63,027 bases of DNA from Chara braunii (taxonomy: Eukaryota > Streptophyta > Charophyceae > Charales > Characeae), in NCBI GenBank assembly GCA_003427395.1, contig BFEA01000510.1, forward strand, positions 283,032 through 346,058. Direction: 5' to 3'. Shown here one piece after another: positions 33,472 to 43,866 of the stretch. Position numbers and translations under genes: made by a program. Each line of letters begins with the position of its first letter. The stretch's first letter is position 1. The notes under the pieces are model-generated. The model had not been told where the DNA came from. It made no database searches and saw nothing but the letters and a program-made list of their open reading frames with translations.

Positions 33472-36400
33472 TCATCCTTCTTCACCATCTTCCCTGTCGG
33501 GCAATGTAATCAACTCCTTCTCTCGCCCTTCGTCTCCTTCTCCCCCCTCCTCCCATTCTCCCTCTTCTTCCCCGCCCTCGACTTGCACCCATTCTTCCCC
33601 CCCGTCAGTCTCATGCGACTCGGTTCCTTGCAGCCGCATCAAGGCGGATCCCAAGGAGCGGTCGTCTGTATGAACAGACGTAGCACCTTCCTCCGTCCTT
33701 GCCTCCTCCGACTGCAGGCACGTCACGGACGAAGTACGGATACCGGCGGACTTCATCGCAAGGAAGGCGGACGGCGCTGCACCAGCAATCTCTCTCTGTG
33801 ACTCCGCAGATCGGCCTTGTCCAAGGGCTGGCGACGTCGCCTCCCGCACAGCCAGGGCGGCACCCATCTCCGACGCCTGTGCTCCTGTAGACCTCCAGTG
33901 GACCGGTACACTCGCTTGAACGTCGTCCGCCCTGGTAGGGATGCCCGCGGACTTGCCCTTCACGGCGGAGACAGGATCCCCTACACATGAGCCCCGCCCA
34001 ACTTCACCGGAGGAGCCGAAAGCAGTCCACGAGGGAAGGGCCGCCTGCTCCACAGTCGTCGAAGTGCGGATGCCGGCCGACTTCGCTGCCTCCAGGGGCA
34101 CTGGGTCCTCCGTCTGCGAAGTTCGGATGCGGGCGAACTTCCCCGACTTGCCGCTCCCTGCTGTTGGGGAGTGTGTGATGTTCACCCCCCCTTCCCCCAC
34201 GCCGCTGTGCGCGATCCTGCCCTGACCGCCAGGGGCAGGCGATGATGCCGGCGCGCTTCCCCCTGATGTCGTATGGCCACTGCCTCCGCCACCTCCTTCC
34301 TCGTGGCCACTGCCTCCGCCCCCTCCAGCCCCGGGGGGGCTCAGAGGTCCTCCTCCCACCCTACCCTGGGTCCCCATCGACGGGGGTACTTTCCAGTTCC
34401 CCTTTTTCTTCGAGGGGCTCGTCTCGAGGTCGTAGAAATCGTCAGATAGTTCCAACCACTGCTTGTCATGAAGTTCCCGAAACAAGCGATCAGCAGTGGC
34501 AATGATGGCCGGGTCGGCGGGTTGCAGGTTGTTGTTCTCTGACGTCACTTTGTCCACCACTGCACTCCTCGCGATATCCAAGTAGTCGGACTTGACCAGG
34601 CGCTCGGATGACTTTCATTCCCTGTTAGTGTCGACTATGGCCATGACCCACTCCCCCTTCCGAATTGCGGGTAGGATCGTCCCCGGGTGCCAAATCATGT
34701 CATGACCCCAGTCTGCCTCCGTGGAACGCGCGTGGTCGTGCCCTTCGAAGTGGATGTTCTCATCCTTCCGAGAAGGATGTTGCAGGGGGACTTGACACCC
34801 TGGACGCAGAGGAGGAGGCGCAGCAGGCCGATGTGTCAATCTCGCCAACAGCTTACTAGGGGTCCTCCGCACGGGCGTCGCTTGTGCAGGCCGGTTTGTT
34901 GAGGGACTCGTCGACAAGGAGGCCGGGGATGGGAGCACCGGAGCAAGGCGGTAGTCGATGTCAATTTCCTCGGTGTCGCTATCCTCCTCAGGTGCACTAG
35001 TGTCGAAGACAACACCGGTGAGAGACTCTTCGTCGGCGTCGATCAAGGCACCGTAACTCTCGAGTCTCAGGACCGGCTCAGATTCGACAAAGTACAATAA
35101 CTCCAGTCGGTCCAGGAAGTTCTTCGTGTTCAGGCGCGTGGCGCCGTGATAGTTGTCTAGCAGCGCCAACATGTGTTCCTTGCGGCGCATGTACTCGATG
35201 TCGGTGCCCCTCGCAGGACGCTTCTCCAAGAAGAGGAACTCGTAGATCCTGCTCCTTTTCCAGGCGCTTAGCTTGAACCACATGCCCGTCGAAGGATCCC
35301 AAACTCGTCTTGGCTTCTCACTCTTCGTAATTAACTCGCAGCGGTATGCTCCCGAGTTGACTGCGGTTTTCAGGAAATCCAACGTGAATTGCAACCACTC
35401 CGAATTCCCCTCCAACGCGATGACGTTGCAACCACCCTTCAAAACCTCCCACACGACTTGTGCGTGCGCTTTCCTGAGGAACATGATGCCGTCCCCCTTT
35501 TTACAAAGGAATTCCAGCAGATGGGCGAATTGTGTGGGGTTCCGCTCATGGCCCTTGTACACGACGGGATCACGCCCATGTATCACGACGGGCCATTCAC
35601 AAGCATCGAACGGCATGTCGGATATCTCAGTGGGAGTCACTTTCTGAAGTGCCCCCACCGCGGCAGCATCACCCGCCGCCAACCAGTCACTTTCTGAAGT
35701 GCCCCCACCGCGGCAGCATCACCCGCCGCCAACCTCTCGTCGTAGACAACAGATGTGTTCTCCCGCAAGTCGTCGCCTTTGAAAAGGATGTACATGCGGT
35801 CGTCCAAGGAGTACGAGTTATGGCCGACACCGAAACTTTTTTTCTGCTGCGTCCTCCTCACCCACTTCCCGGCCATTGCCTTCACGACTGATAGATGGTG
35901 CAGGCTGGTCATGAAGTAGTAGTCGTGCTCACGGGGGACGAACGCGACTACTGTCCAGTGCGAGGGGAACAAGTGCTCCAGGAGGGCATTCAAACTCTCG
36001 AAGACTTTAGCTGTCCACTGTTTGATGTCCACCGGTTCGCACAAGTCGAGAATGCACGTGTGGCATTTCGTGATTCCGACCGCCCTCTCCAACTCCACGA
36101 CCTTCATCTGCGCATCTAGAGGGTCGATGCCGAACGGGGCAATAGTTGTGACGTCCTTCGAGTCGTTCCACAGAATGTGCACCATCCCTTCGGCCAGCGC
36201 GAATTCCATGCTTTTCGACCTGCTGCTGGTCAACACGGAGAGGACCTTGTTCTTCCAGTCGATGGGCAACTTCTTGTTTTGGACTAGCTTTTTTGTCGCC
36301 TTGATCGACTTGTCGTCCTCGCAACCCAAGTAGGGCGGACAGTCCTTGAACAAGGAGGAGTCGCTGACAAGTTTCCTCCTCCCGTCCCATCGCTGCATCC

Positions 36401-38676
36401 AGCCCCTGCCCTTCAAACTTAGCCAAAATCGCCTCTCGTTTTTTCAGGAAGGGGTACTTAGTGGTCCAGTCACTGTTTGGGCGGTTCTCATGCTTGAACT
36501 GGTTGTAGTTCCACAACCGCACCAATATGCGATCGCACTTCACCAGTTGCACTGCCTCTTGCCTCCCCAGCTTCCCTTGCTTCGCCAACGCGGAGGACCC
36601 TGTCTGCACCCAGACCACCTCGCAGTTGAGAACCTTCTTCAACAACCGCCATTTCTCATTGTCGGTAAGGGCCTCGATGCTCTTCCAGCGGTGCGGATCC
36701 GGCTTGGTGACCTGGACGAACCAGTCACCTGACTCTTTTTCCTTCTTGCCTTTCTTTTGTGGCCCTTCGACGGGGACATTGTAGACGACCACCTTTCACC
36801 CGTCCTTCTCGTTTTCAATGTGGCTCACACCTGGCTTGAGGCCCTGCACCTTCTTCTTCTTCGCGATCCACTTCGCTCCTTCCGGTGCCAGCAGTCTGCC
36901 CGTTTCCCATCTCTCGAAAAATTCCATCCCGGTTTCCCATGCGCTTTTCCCTGCCATCGCTAGCGGGAAACAGGATCGAAGGGCAGCGTTCTGTTTCTTG
37001 ATTCCTTCCTCGGTCTTGTCATCGGCGAGAGTCCACAAGTGATTGTACGGCGTCCTGTGGAGCGCCTCCGCACAAAATCTTCGCCATGCCTCCACCTGCG
37101 CCTGTTTCCCGCTGGGGTTACCCATAACAGCTTTCGGGTAACCCAATTCCTTCCAACACCACCGAATGTCTCTCATGGAGAGTTTCGGCTGTCTCGGAGG
37201 GGCCTTCAGGTCTTTCTTATTGTCCTCGACGCTGACCAGAAAGTACCCCTCAAAGTCCTCATCCGAGAAGTACACCATTCGTGCAGGCCAGCGCTCGAAG
37301 TTGTACCTCACCGCCACATCGGTGCCAAGTAGCGCCCTGGCCGCAGCCGCGTTATGCTGGCCCGCCACAGCGTAGTAGTAGTATTGCCCTGCCAGCTCGT
37401 CCTTCCAGTCCTCCGGCTTCAGACGATCCGCCCGCACCCCGGGCGTCGGTTTAACCAGCCCGAGAGGCGCGAGCTTTAGTGTCGGCAGCTCATAAGTCTT
37501 CTCGGCCTGAGAGTAGGCCGTCGTCATTGCGTCAATAATGTTCCGTATTTGCACGGGATCCAAGGAACGCGGGTTGTATGCCGCCTCCCACTCGCCAATG
37601 TCGATGACTTGCAACGGGTTAATGGCGAACTACCGCTTTGTTCGCACGCCGTTTTTCCATTCTAGGAAGTATGCCGCGTCGATGTCGATGACACCTCTGG
37701 GCTGGACAGGGGCCGACCGGGGTGGCTTCTGAGCCGAGGCCGGACGCTTTTGAGTCGACTCGCCGACATGCCCCTCAGCTCCCTTCCTTTTCCCCCCTGA
37801 CTGCTGTGGGGTCTTTGTCTTCTGCTTCTTTTTAGCTCCCGACGCCTCCCCCTCAAAACCTCCTCTTCTCTTTTGTGTAGACTGCTGTTCCCCTCCCTAC
37901 CCGCCGGAAACGACGCCAACTGTCCCGTCCTTCGAACCCAAGGCGCGACCATCACCCGGCGTCGACGGCTGCTCGACGACCGTGTCCCCTCTCTCAGCCC
38001 CCGAAATTCTCAGCGTCCCCCGATCTCCGAGTCTTTGCGGCGAAACTCGTGTCCCCTCCTCTTCTTCCTCCTCGCTGTCATCGAAGCGATCGCGTTCCTC
38101 ACCCTACCGGGACTGTACTGAACCACCGGAACCCATTTCCTCACCCTGTCGGGGCTGTACTGAACCACTGGAAACGAACCTGGAGCACATTTGCATAGGA
38201 AGCGGCAGTTCCAGGTCGCTCGAAATTTGGCAGGGATCGTCGAGGTCGAATTCGCTCCTCTCGACCTCGTCAAAAAACTCCCTGGCCAAAACAAGACCTC
38301 TCTCCGCGACTTCAGTGTAGAAAGGGGTCCTCAAAGCCCCCCCACCAAACCTCTGGAACAGATCCCACGAGAGAATCGCCCCTTTCGCACCTGCCAGAAC
38401 GTCACCCTTCGAATTGTAAACGACATGCATCAGGTAGCACTGCTTGTCGTGGTTTTTCGATGGCTGCCATCCCTTGACCGAGCCGAGCACTCTTCGTCCT
38501 TTTCTATCTTCCACGAAGATGACAGGGCCGCAAGGCGGTTTCATGGGCTTGTCATCTTCGGCGAAGCACCAATCGACGAACCACTTCGTGTGCGCATGAT
38601 TCGACCACGATTTGATGTTCGTCGACTCCCTCCCCGAGGTCCCCGTAGGCTGCTCCTCGCCTCTTGACGTAGACAT
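33472..38676 (-). pseudogene. ParB-like / DNA-methyltransferase-like protein, broken
   Basis: One minus-strand frame from ATG 38676, about 1,700 codons. N-terminal part of unknown fold (KWFVDWCF, SVKGWQPSKN), then an acidic and a Lys-rich linker (to 37700). A ParB-type region follows (about 37690-37200): NPRSLDPVQIRNIIDAM, AVAGQHNAAAARALLG, WPARMVYF and a VEDN motif. A methyltransferase-like part follows: CHTCILDLCEPV where motif IV (DPPY) would sit, then NPTQFAHLLEFL, KKGDGIMFLRKAHAQ (motif I position, FxGxG lost) and NVIALEGNSEWLQF. ParB fused to N4/N6 methylase in this order is known from bacteria and phages. The tail is low-complexity and acidic. Damage: TAG at 38104, 37897 and 37630, TGA at 36796 and 34615, a 1-nt insertion near 36380 and a 50-bp duplication at 35637. 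Both catalytic motifs look degenerate, so enzymatic activity is doubtful even in the ancestor. Confidence 0.5.
35637..35734. repeat. 50-bp perfect tandem duplication inside the ParB-like frame
   Basis: The block from 35637 to 35686 is repeated from 35687, identical for 48 bases. Because 50 is not a multiple of three it shifts the frame. Omitting one copy makes the upstream and downstream pieces fit in one frame again. Identity of the copies implies a recent event, or an assembly error. Confidence 0.95.
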
Positions 38677-39249
38677 TGTGTCTGCACCAGACGTAGCGGA
38701 GGATGCATTCGAAAACAAACAACACCGCCAACAATCAGCAAATGGGGAACTTCGGATACCGGTGGACTACAAGCCAGGCAAATAGAAAAGCAGAACACCG
38801 CAAAGGGAAAAGCAGGTGCGCTGGCGGCGAGCAAACAGCGTAGAGGGGAATGGTGGTTGTCGACAGTTAGCGCGCAAACGGGCAGCTTTAGAACTCTTTA
38901 TAGCATATGTTAGAAGTTCGGATTCCGACGAACTTCGTCCATCGGAGGTCAAGATTGTGCACATTTCTCATAAACGGACATGTGGTTACTATAGAAGATC
39001 GCTCTACCATCGGAGAATATGTATCATGAGCGATGTCCGGATTCCGGCGAACTTCAGCAAATGTCGATGGGCCATTGTGACAGGGTCCGACCTTGTTCCA
39101 CCAGAATCCGAGGCAGACGGTGCATGAAGTTCCGACAGAGAAAGACATGTTAGCGTAGTTCGGATGTCGGCGAACTTCCTATCTTATAAGCATCATAATG
39201 GTCGACAATTGTGCACGGTGATTCCGGTGGACTTTCGGTTTCCGGATGA

Positions 39250-42200
39250 GTCTGGCCACACCATTCGACAGCCTGGCCTGTCGCGCTGCTTCGGATTGTC
39301 AGAGACCTTTCGGTATGCAGAAGCGCTCGAGGGCGACAACACGAAGTTCGGATCCCGGCGGGCTTGCGGTTTGGCGCTTGGCACGCCACGAGCTGCTTAG
39401 GTGATTCTTTTCGTGTTCCTTCCGACATGCGCTGTTCTGACCGCATCGCTGAAATCACACGCTTCCTGCCAATGTGCGCTGTTCGGACGGTTTGTAGGGG
39501 TCTTATGGGGGTATTGGCTACATTGCATTTTTCTGGGTCCCAACCAACGGGCCTTGGCATGGTGTCGCCGCATAAATACACAGATATAGCAGCGCCCACA
39601 GCAAAAACAAAACAACGTTTTTTTGTCAAGTTCGGATTCGAGCGGACTTCTACGTTCGCCATTTATTTTACCGCCCTTTCCAGAGCCCCGCGCTTTCGCA
39701 TGTGTTTGGTTGCCGGATACCTTTGGGTGCGCAAAAGTGTCAGCCTTGAGAATTGCCTTATGAGGGTTTAAAGTGGGTTGAGCAACAACTTGTGTGCGGC
39801 CGTGACCTCCCTCCCAATCTGCGACGTGCAGCGCAGAAACCGGTTCCTCGCCACTCCTGCCGACGCCAAGTTCGGATCGCGGCGGACTTTTAGTCTCCGG
39901 ATGAATCAGACCACACTATTCGACGGCCTCGCCTGTCGCGATGGTTTGCATTGTCAGAGACCTTTTGGTATGCAGAAGCGCTCCCGAGCAGAGGCCTTGC
40001 GAATTGCCCTTATAGGGGTTTATGTGGGTACTCAAAATTAACCGCCTTGCGAATTGCCCTTATAGGGGTTTATGGGGGTTGTCGTCGGTTGCAGAGGCCG
40101 TGTCCGTTCTCTGTCTGCCGTCCACGCTTGTGTGTGCCCGCTTACATGCTCGTGTTCCGGCGTGCTTTTCGGTTCGTGCTAGCACACGTCGATGTTTCCA
40201 GTGCGCGAAATGGGTGTTGCCTTCGCGACTTCACGAGCCGGGGTTTGAAGGGGTTGCAAGGGGGTCTTTCGCCCACGGCTGCATTTTTCGTGTCCACGCC
40301 GCTGAGAGGTGCGCGTTCCGCGCGCTGTTGTACTGGTAGTTATGAGTGAAACAGCGTCCGACATGCTTGTGTGGCGATGGGGAGAGTCGGTGTTAACAGG
40401 GGTTAATTGGGGGTCCTGCTGCGCCGATTCGTAAAGTGCTGCATCAAAGACGGCCCTTTCTTTTGTCCGTGCTGTCGTTGCACAGACACTCGAGGACGGC
40501 AGAGGCTCTATTCGATACGCCCGCACACACCGTTCCTTGTGTGCACCCGCTGACCCTCCCCTCCACGATCTGACCTGCGGCCCAGAAAACGGTTCCCCAC
40601 CACACCTGCAACTGCCAAGTTCGGATCACGACGGGCTTTGAGGTTCCGCCTAAATCTAACCACACTTTTCAACGGCCTGCCGTGCCGAATGTGATCAGAT
40701 TGTCAGAAACCTTTTGGTGTGCAGGAGTGCTCGCGAGAGTGTTGCGGGCTTGCGAAAAGCGCTTATAGAGGTTTATGGGGGTCGTCACCAGTGACAGACG
40801 CCGGTTCCGTTCTCGGTCTGCCGTCGATCTTCGTTGCCCTCCAAGGGGTTTAACCGTCGCGATGCGTGGAGTTTTGTCGCTGACATGCTCCTGTTTCGGT
40901 GTGCTTTCCGTTTCGCGCGGTCACACGTCGACGTTTCCAGCGCTCGAATTGGGGGTCGCCGTCTCGACTGCACGCACAGGGGTTTGTAGGGGTTGCAGGG
41001 GGGTCTTTCAGCTAAGGCTACAATTTTTTCTTGTCCCCGCCACGGAGATGTTCGTGTTCCACGAGCTGTGCTACTGGTAGCTGTGAGTGAAACACCGGAC
41101 GACCTTGGTTTGACGATGGGGAGAATCGGTGTTAACAGGGGTCGTTTGTGGGGTCCTTCAGCGCCAGACTGTTAAGTGCTGCATCCACCACTACCCTTTC
41201 TTCTGTGCGTGCTCTCGTTCCACGGACACTCGAGAGCGGCGGAGCCTTTATTCGTTACACCCTCGCATACCGTTCCTTGTGCGCACCCTATGACCCTCCC
41301 TCCCACTCTCCGACGGGCCGTGGAAAAAAAGGTTCCTCGCCACTCCTGCGACCGCCAAGTTCGGATCCTGGCGGACTTTGAGGTTCCGCCTATATCAAAG
41401 CGCACTATTTAACGACCAGGGCTCTCGCATGTGTTCGCATTGTCAGAGACCTTTTCGTATGCAGAAGTGCTCGCGAGAGTACTGTGGGTGCTCAAAATTA
41501 CACGCCTTGTGAGTTGCCCTTATAGGGGTTTAAGGGGGTTCGTCGTCGGTGGCAGAGGCCGGGTCCGTTCTCGGTCTGCCGTCGATCTTCGTTGCCCTCC
41601 AGGGGGTTTAACCGTTGCGATGCGTGGAGACTTGTCGCTGGCACGCTCGTGTTCCGGCGTGCTTTTCGGTTCGCGCTGTCAGACGTCGACGTCGCCAGCG
41701 CGCGAATTGGGGGTCACCTTGGCAACTCAGGATTTGTAGGGGTTGCATGGGGGGTCAATCAGCCACGGCTACGTTTTTCTTGTCCACGCCGCGAAGATGT
41801 GCGAGTTCCACGAGCTGTTCAAATCGTAGGTGTGACTGAAACACCGGACGAGCTCGCTTTCAAGATGAGGAGAATCGGTGTTAACAGGGGTCAATTGGGC
41901 GCCAATTTTTGAAGTACTGCATCCACCACTGCCCTTTCTTCTGTGCGTGATCTCGTCCAGCAGACATTCAAGTGCGGCAGAGCCTTTATTCAATACGCCC
42001 GCACATACCGCTCCTTGTATGCACCCGCTGACCCTCCAAATCTTCGACGTGCCACGCAGAAACCGCTTCCTCGCCACTCCTGCGACCGCCAAGTTCGGAT
42101 CCCGGCGGACTTTGCGATCGCCAACTTCCTAAACCGGTACCTCACCACTACTGCAACCGCCAGCTTCGGCGATCGCCTTGTCAATTACACGGATCGGGGT

Positions 42201-42420
42201 TTGTCGGGGTGACTCTGATACCGCACGGGCTCGTTTTGTCGATAGGGAGAATCAGTGTTAACAGGGGTCGATTGGGGCCAACAGCGGTGTTAACAGGGGT
42301 CGAATGGGGTCGGCGTGACTATGACACCCGTGACTAGCCTTTCTTCTGACTACGGGAGAGCGTGGAAACATTCTTGGCGCCATAAGAAACTGCCAAGTTC
42401 GGATCACGGTGAACTTTCGA
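39250..42420. repeat. tandem array of about 740-bp units
   Basis: Diverged units share, in order: the 22-bp palindrome, a TCAGAGACCTTTTGGTATGC block, GCCCTTATAGGGGTTTA, a TCGTCGGTGGCAGAGGCCG-like block, a CGTGTTCCGGCGTGC block, GGTTGCA(GGGGG) and CGGTGTTAACAGGGGTC. Palindrome spacing of 749, 740 and 734 bp between 39868, 40617, 41357 and 42091 defines the period, and a partial unit lies to the left (39250-39500). Short frames in each unit translate the same DNA and are not genes. The array is the 5' flank of the ParB-like frame. Confidence 0.8.
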
Positions 42421-42964
42421 GTTCCGGGGGATGCTAACCGTCTCTTTCCACAGCCTGGTCCATCGCGTATGTTTTCGTTGTCGGAGAGCTATGGGTGCGC
42501 AGTCAAGCTCGCCGTGTGTGTTGCCGTGACTGGGGCATATGGGGGTTGCTGTCGGTGGCAGTCGTTATTGTCGTCCGCGTGCAAAGGCGCTTCAGTGTCG
42601 AAGCCGTGCGGGCTGCAAAGGCTTGGAGTCCCAGCACACAGCCTCCTGATCAATGTGCGGTTAGTAGGGGGTTGTGGGGGTCGCCTGAGGGTCATTAAGC
42701 CATGTTTTCTCTAGCCTCCTACCTCTCATAGCCTTGCATTCCTGATCACGATTGGCCGACAGTCAGTTCACAGCGACCGATTCATGACCGGTTCGTCGTC
42801 GATTCGATTTCTCCCAAATTCGGGTCCCGGCGGACTTCTGGATTCCGCGACAGTCGAACCGCTCCTTGTGCACGTCTAACTCACGATAGGACACATCCTC
42901 CTGGACGTACGTCAAGCAACGACGAAATAAATGGGTCGATAAATAAACAACGAAGATTCACGCC

Positions 42965-43415
42965 TGGCCCGTGGGATGTTGGACCCATAACCAAATGTCA
43001 CCAACCACTTACAGGCAGTGCGAGGTAAATATCTATAAATGTGGGCCGGACACAGGCTTCCTCATAACGACTTTCCATGCATGAGTTCGCAAGCAGTCGA
43101 AGCGATGGCATGTTATATGCTCTCCATACTCGCGTGGCCCTCGGCATCGNCGAGGGTCTCATTCGACACTCAAGTGTCGGCTGACAAGCGCCTTGAGGGT
43201 CTTACCTCTCGACGCTAGACAACCGCCAAGACGGTTACGGGACCTACCCTCTCCAGCAACCTGAGGGAGTAACGGGTAGGTGGGCCAAGGCCCTTTGTAG
43301 CAGCTGAGTTCCATCTACGGAGGCCTTAAAAAAGGTCAAGGGGTTTGACTTTGACAGCTGCTACGGACTTCAACGTCCAACTATACAAGTATAAAAAGCA
43401 AAAGGGGGAAGGGTA
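42965..43415 (-). mobile_element. dispersed repeat R1, copy 4 (partial)
   Basis: The reverse complement matches 27060-27450 of copy 2: the AAGTCAAACCCCTTGACTTT block (43331-43350 here), the GGCGGTTGTC / CGTCGAGAG block and GCCGACACTTGAGTGTCGAA (about 43163-43182 here). One ambiguous base lies at 43150. It borders the palindrome-bearing region on its right side. Confidence 0.65.
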
Positions 43416-43866
43416 TCTCCGTTTCCTGTCGGCGCAATTAGTAATGCCAGAGTCGATGCAAGAAAAAATCGGGTGCCCTTCGCCACTTGCAATTATCACA
43501 TTCAAAGGATTCCGGTCTCTGCCAAACTGGGATGTCGGCACACTTCGCATATCGAGGTTTGTCTCATCGTTCGTGCCAATTCGGTTGTCGGGATTGTAAT
43601 CGCCTACAGACGAGCTCGCTCTGTTCAAACGCTGCACCAGGAATCGGGTATGGGGAGGGTGGGGCTGGGAGGGGGGTTGGAGTTCGAACTTCATTCTTTA
43701 GTATTCGTGCTTACAGTTTGCTCCGCTGTTTTGCAGGGTGTGGAGACGAATTCGAATGACCCGTTCAATCCACACTGGAGAGTATAATCGATTTCGCTGA
43801 CGGGGATCGCATCCGCTACACCGACGGTTACATGACGGTGCCAAGGGCAGCTCAGCGAACGGCCGC

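Larger units (their letters stand above)
33732..42837 (+). repeat. dispersed 22-bp near-palindrome, about 17 copies
   Basis: Consensus: left arm AAGTTCGGAT, two variable bases, right arm CGGCGGACTT. The outer seven bases of each arm are inverted repeats except one position, which becomes fully paired in copies with CGAACTT. Starts: 33732, 33933 (weak), 34062, 34119, 38748, 38914, 39033, 39156, 39213 (weak), 39344, 39628, 39868, 40617, 41357, 42091, 42395 and 42816. All are in the same orientation. The first four lie in the coding tail of the ParB-like frame, read there as a recurring KSAGIRTS peptide. The rest are upstream of its start. Confidence 0.85.

Noticed and set aside
39250-42420. CRISPR-like array of spaced repeats
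   Set aside because: Spacing of 100-750 bp, diverged copies and eukaryotic context; the sites lie in tandem duplications, not between unique short spacers.
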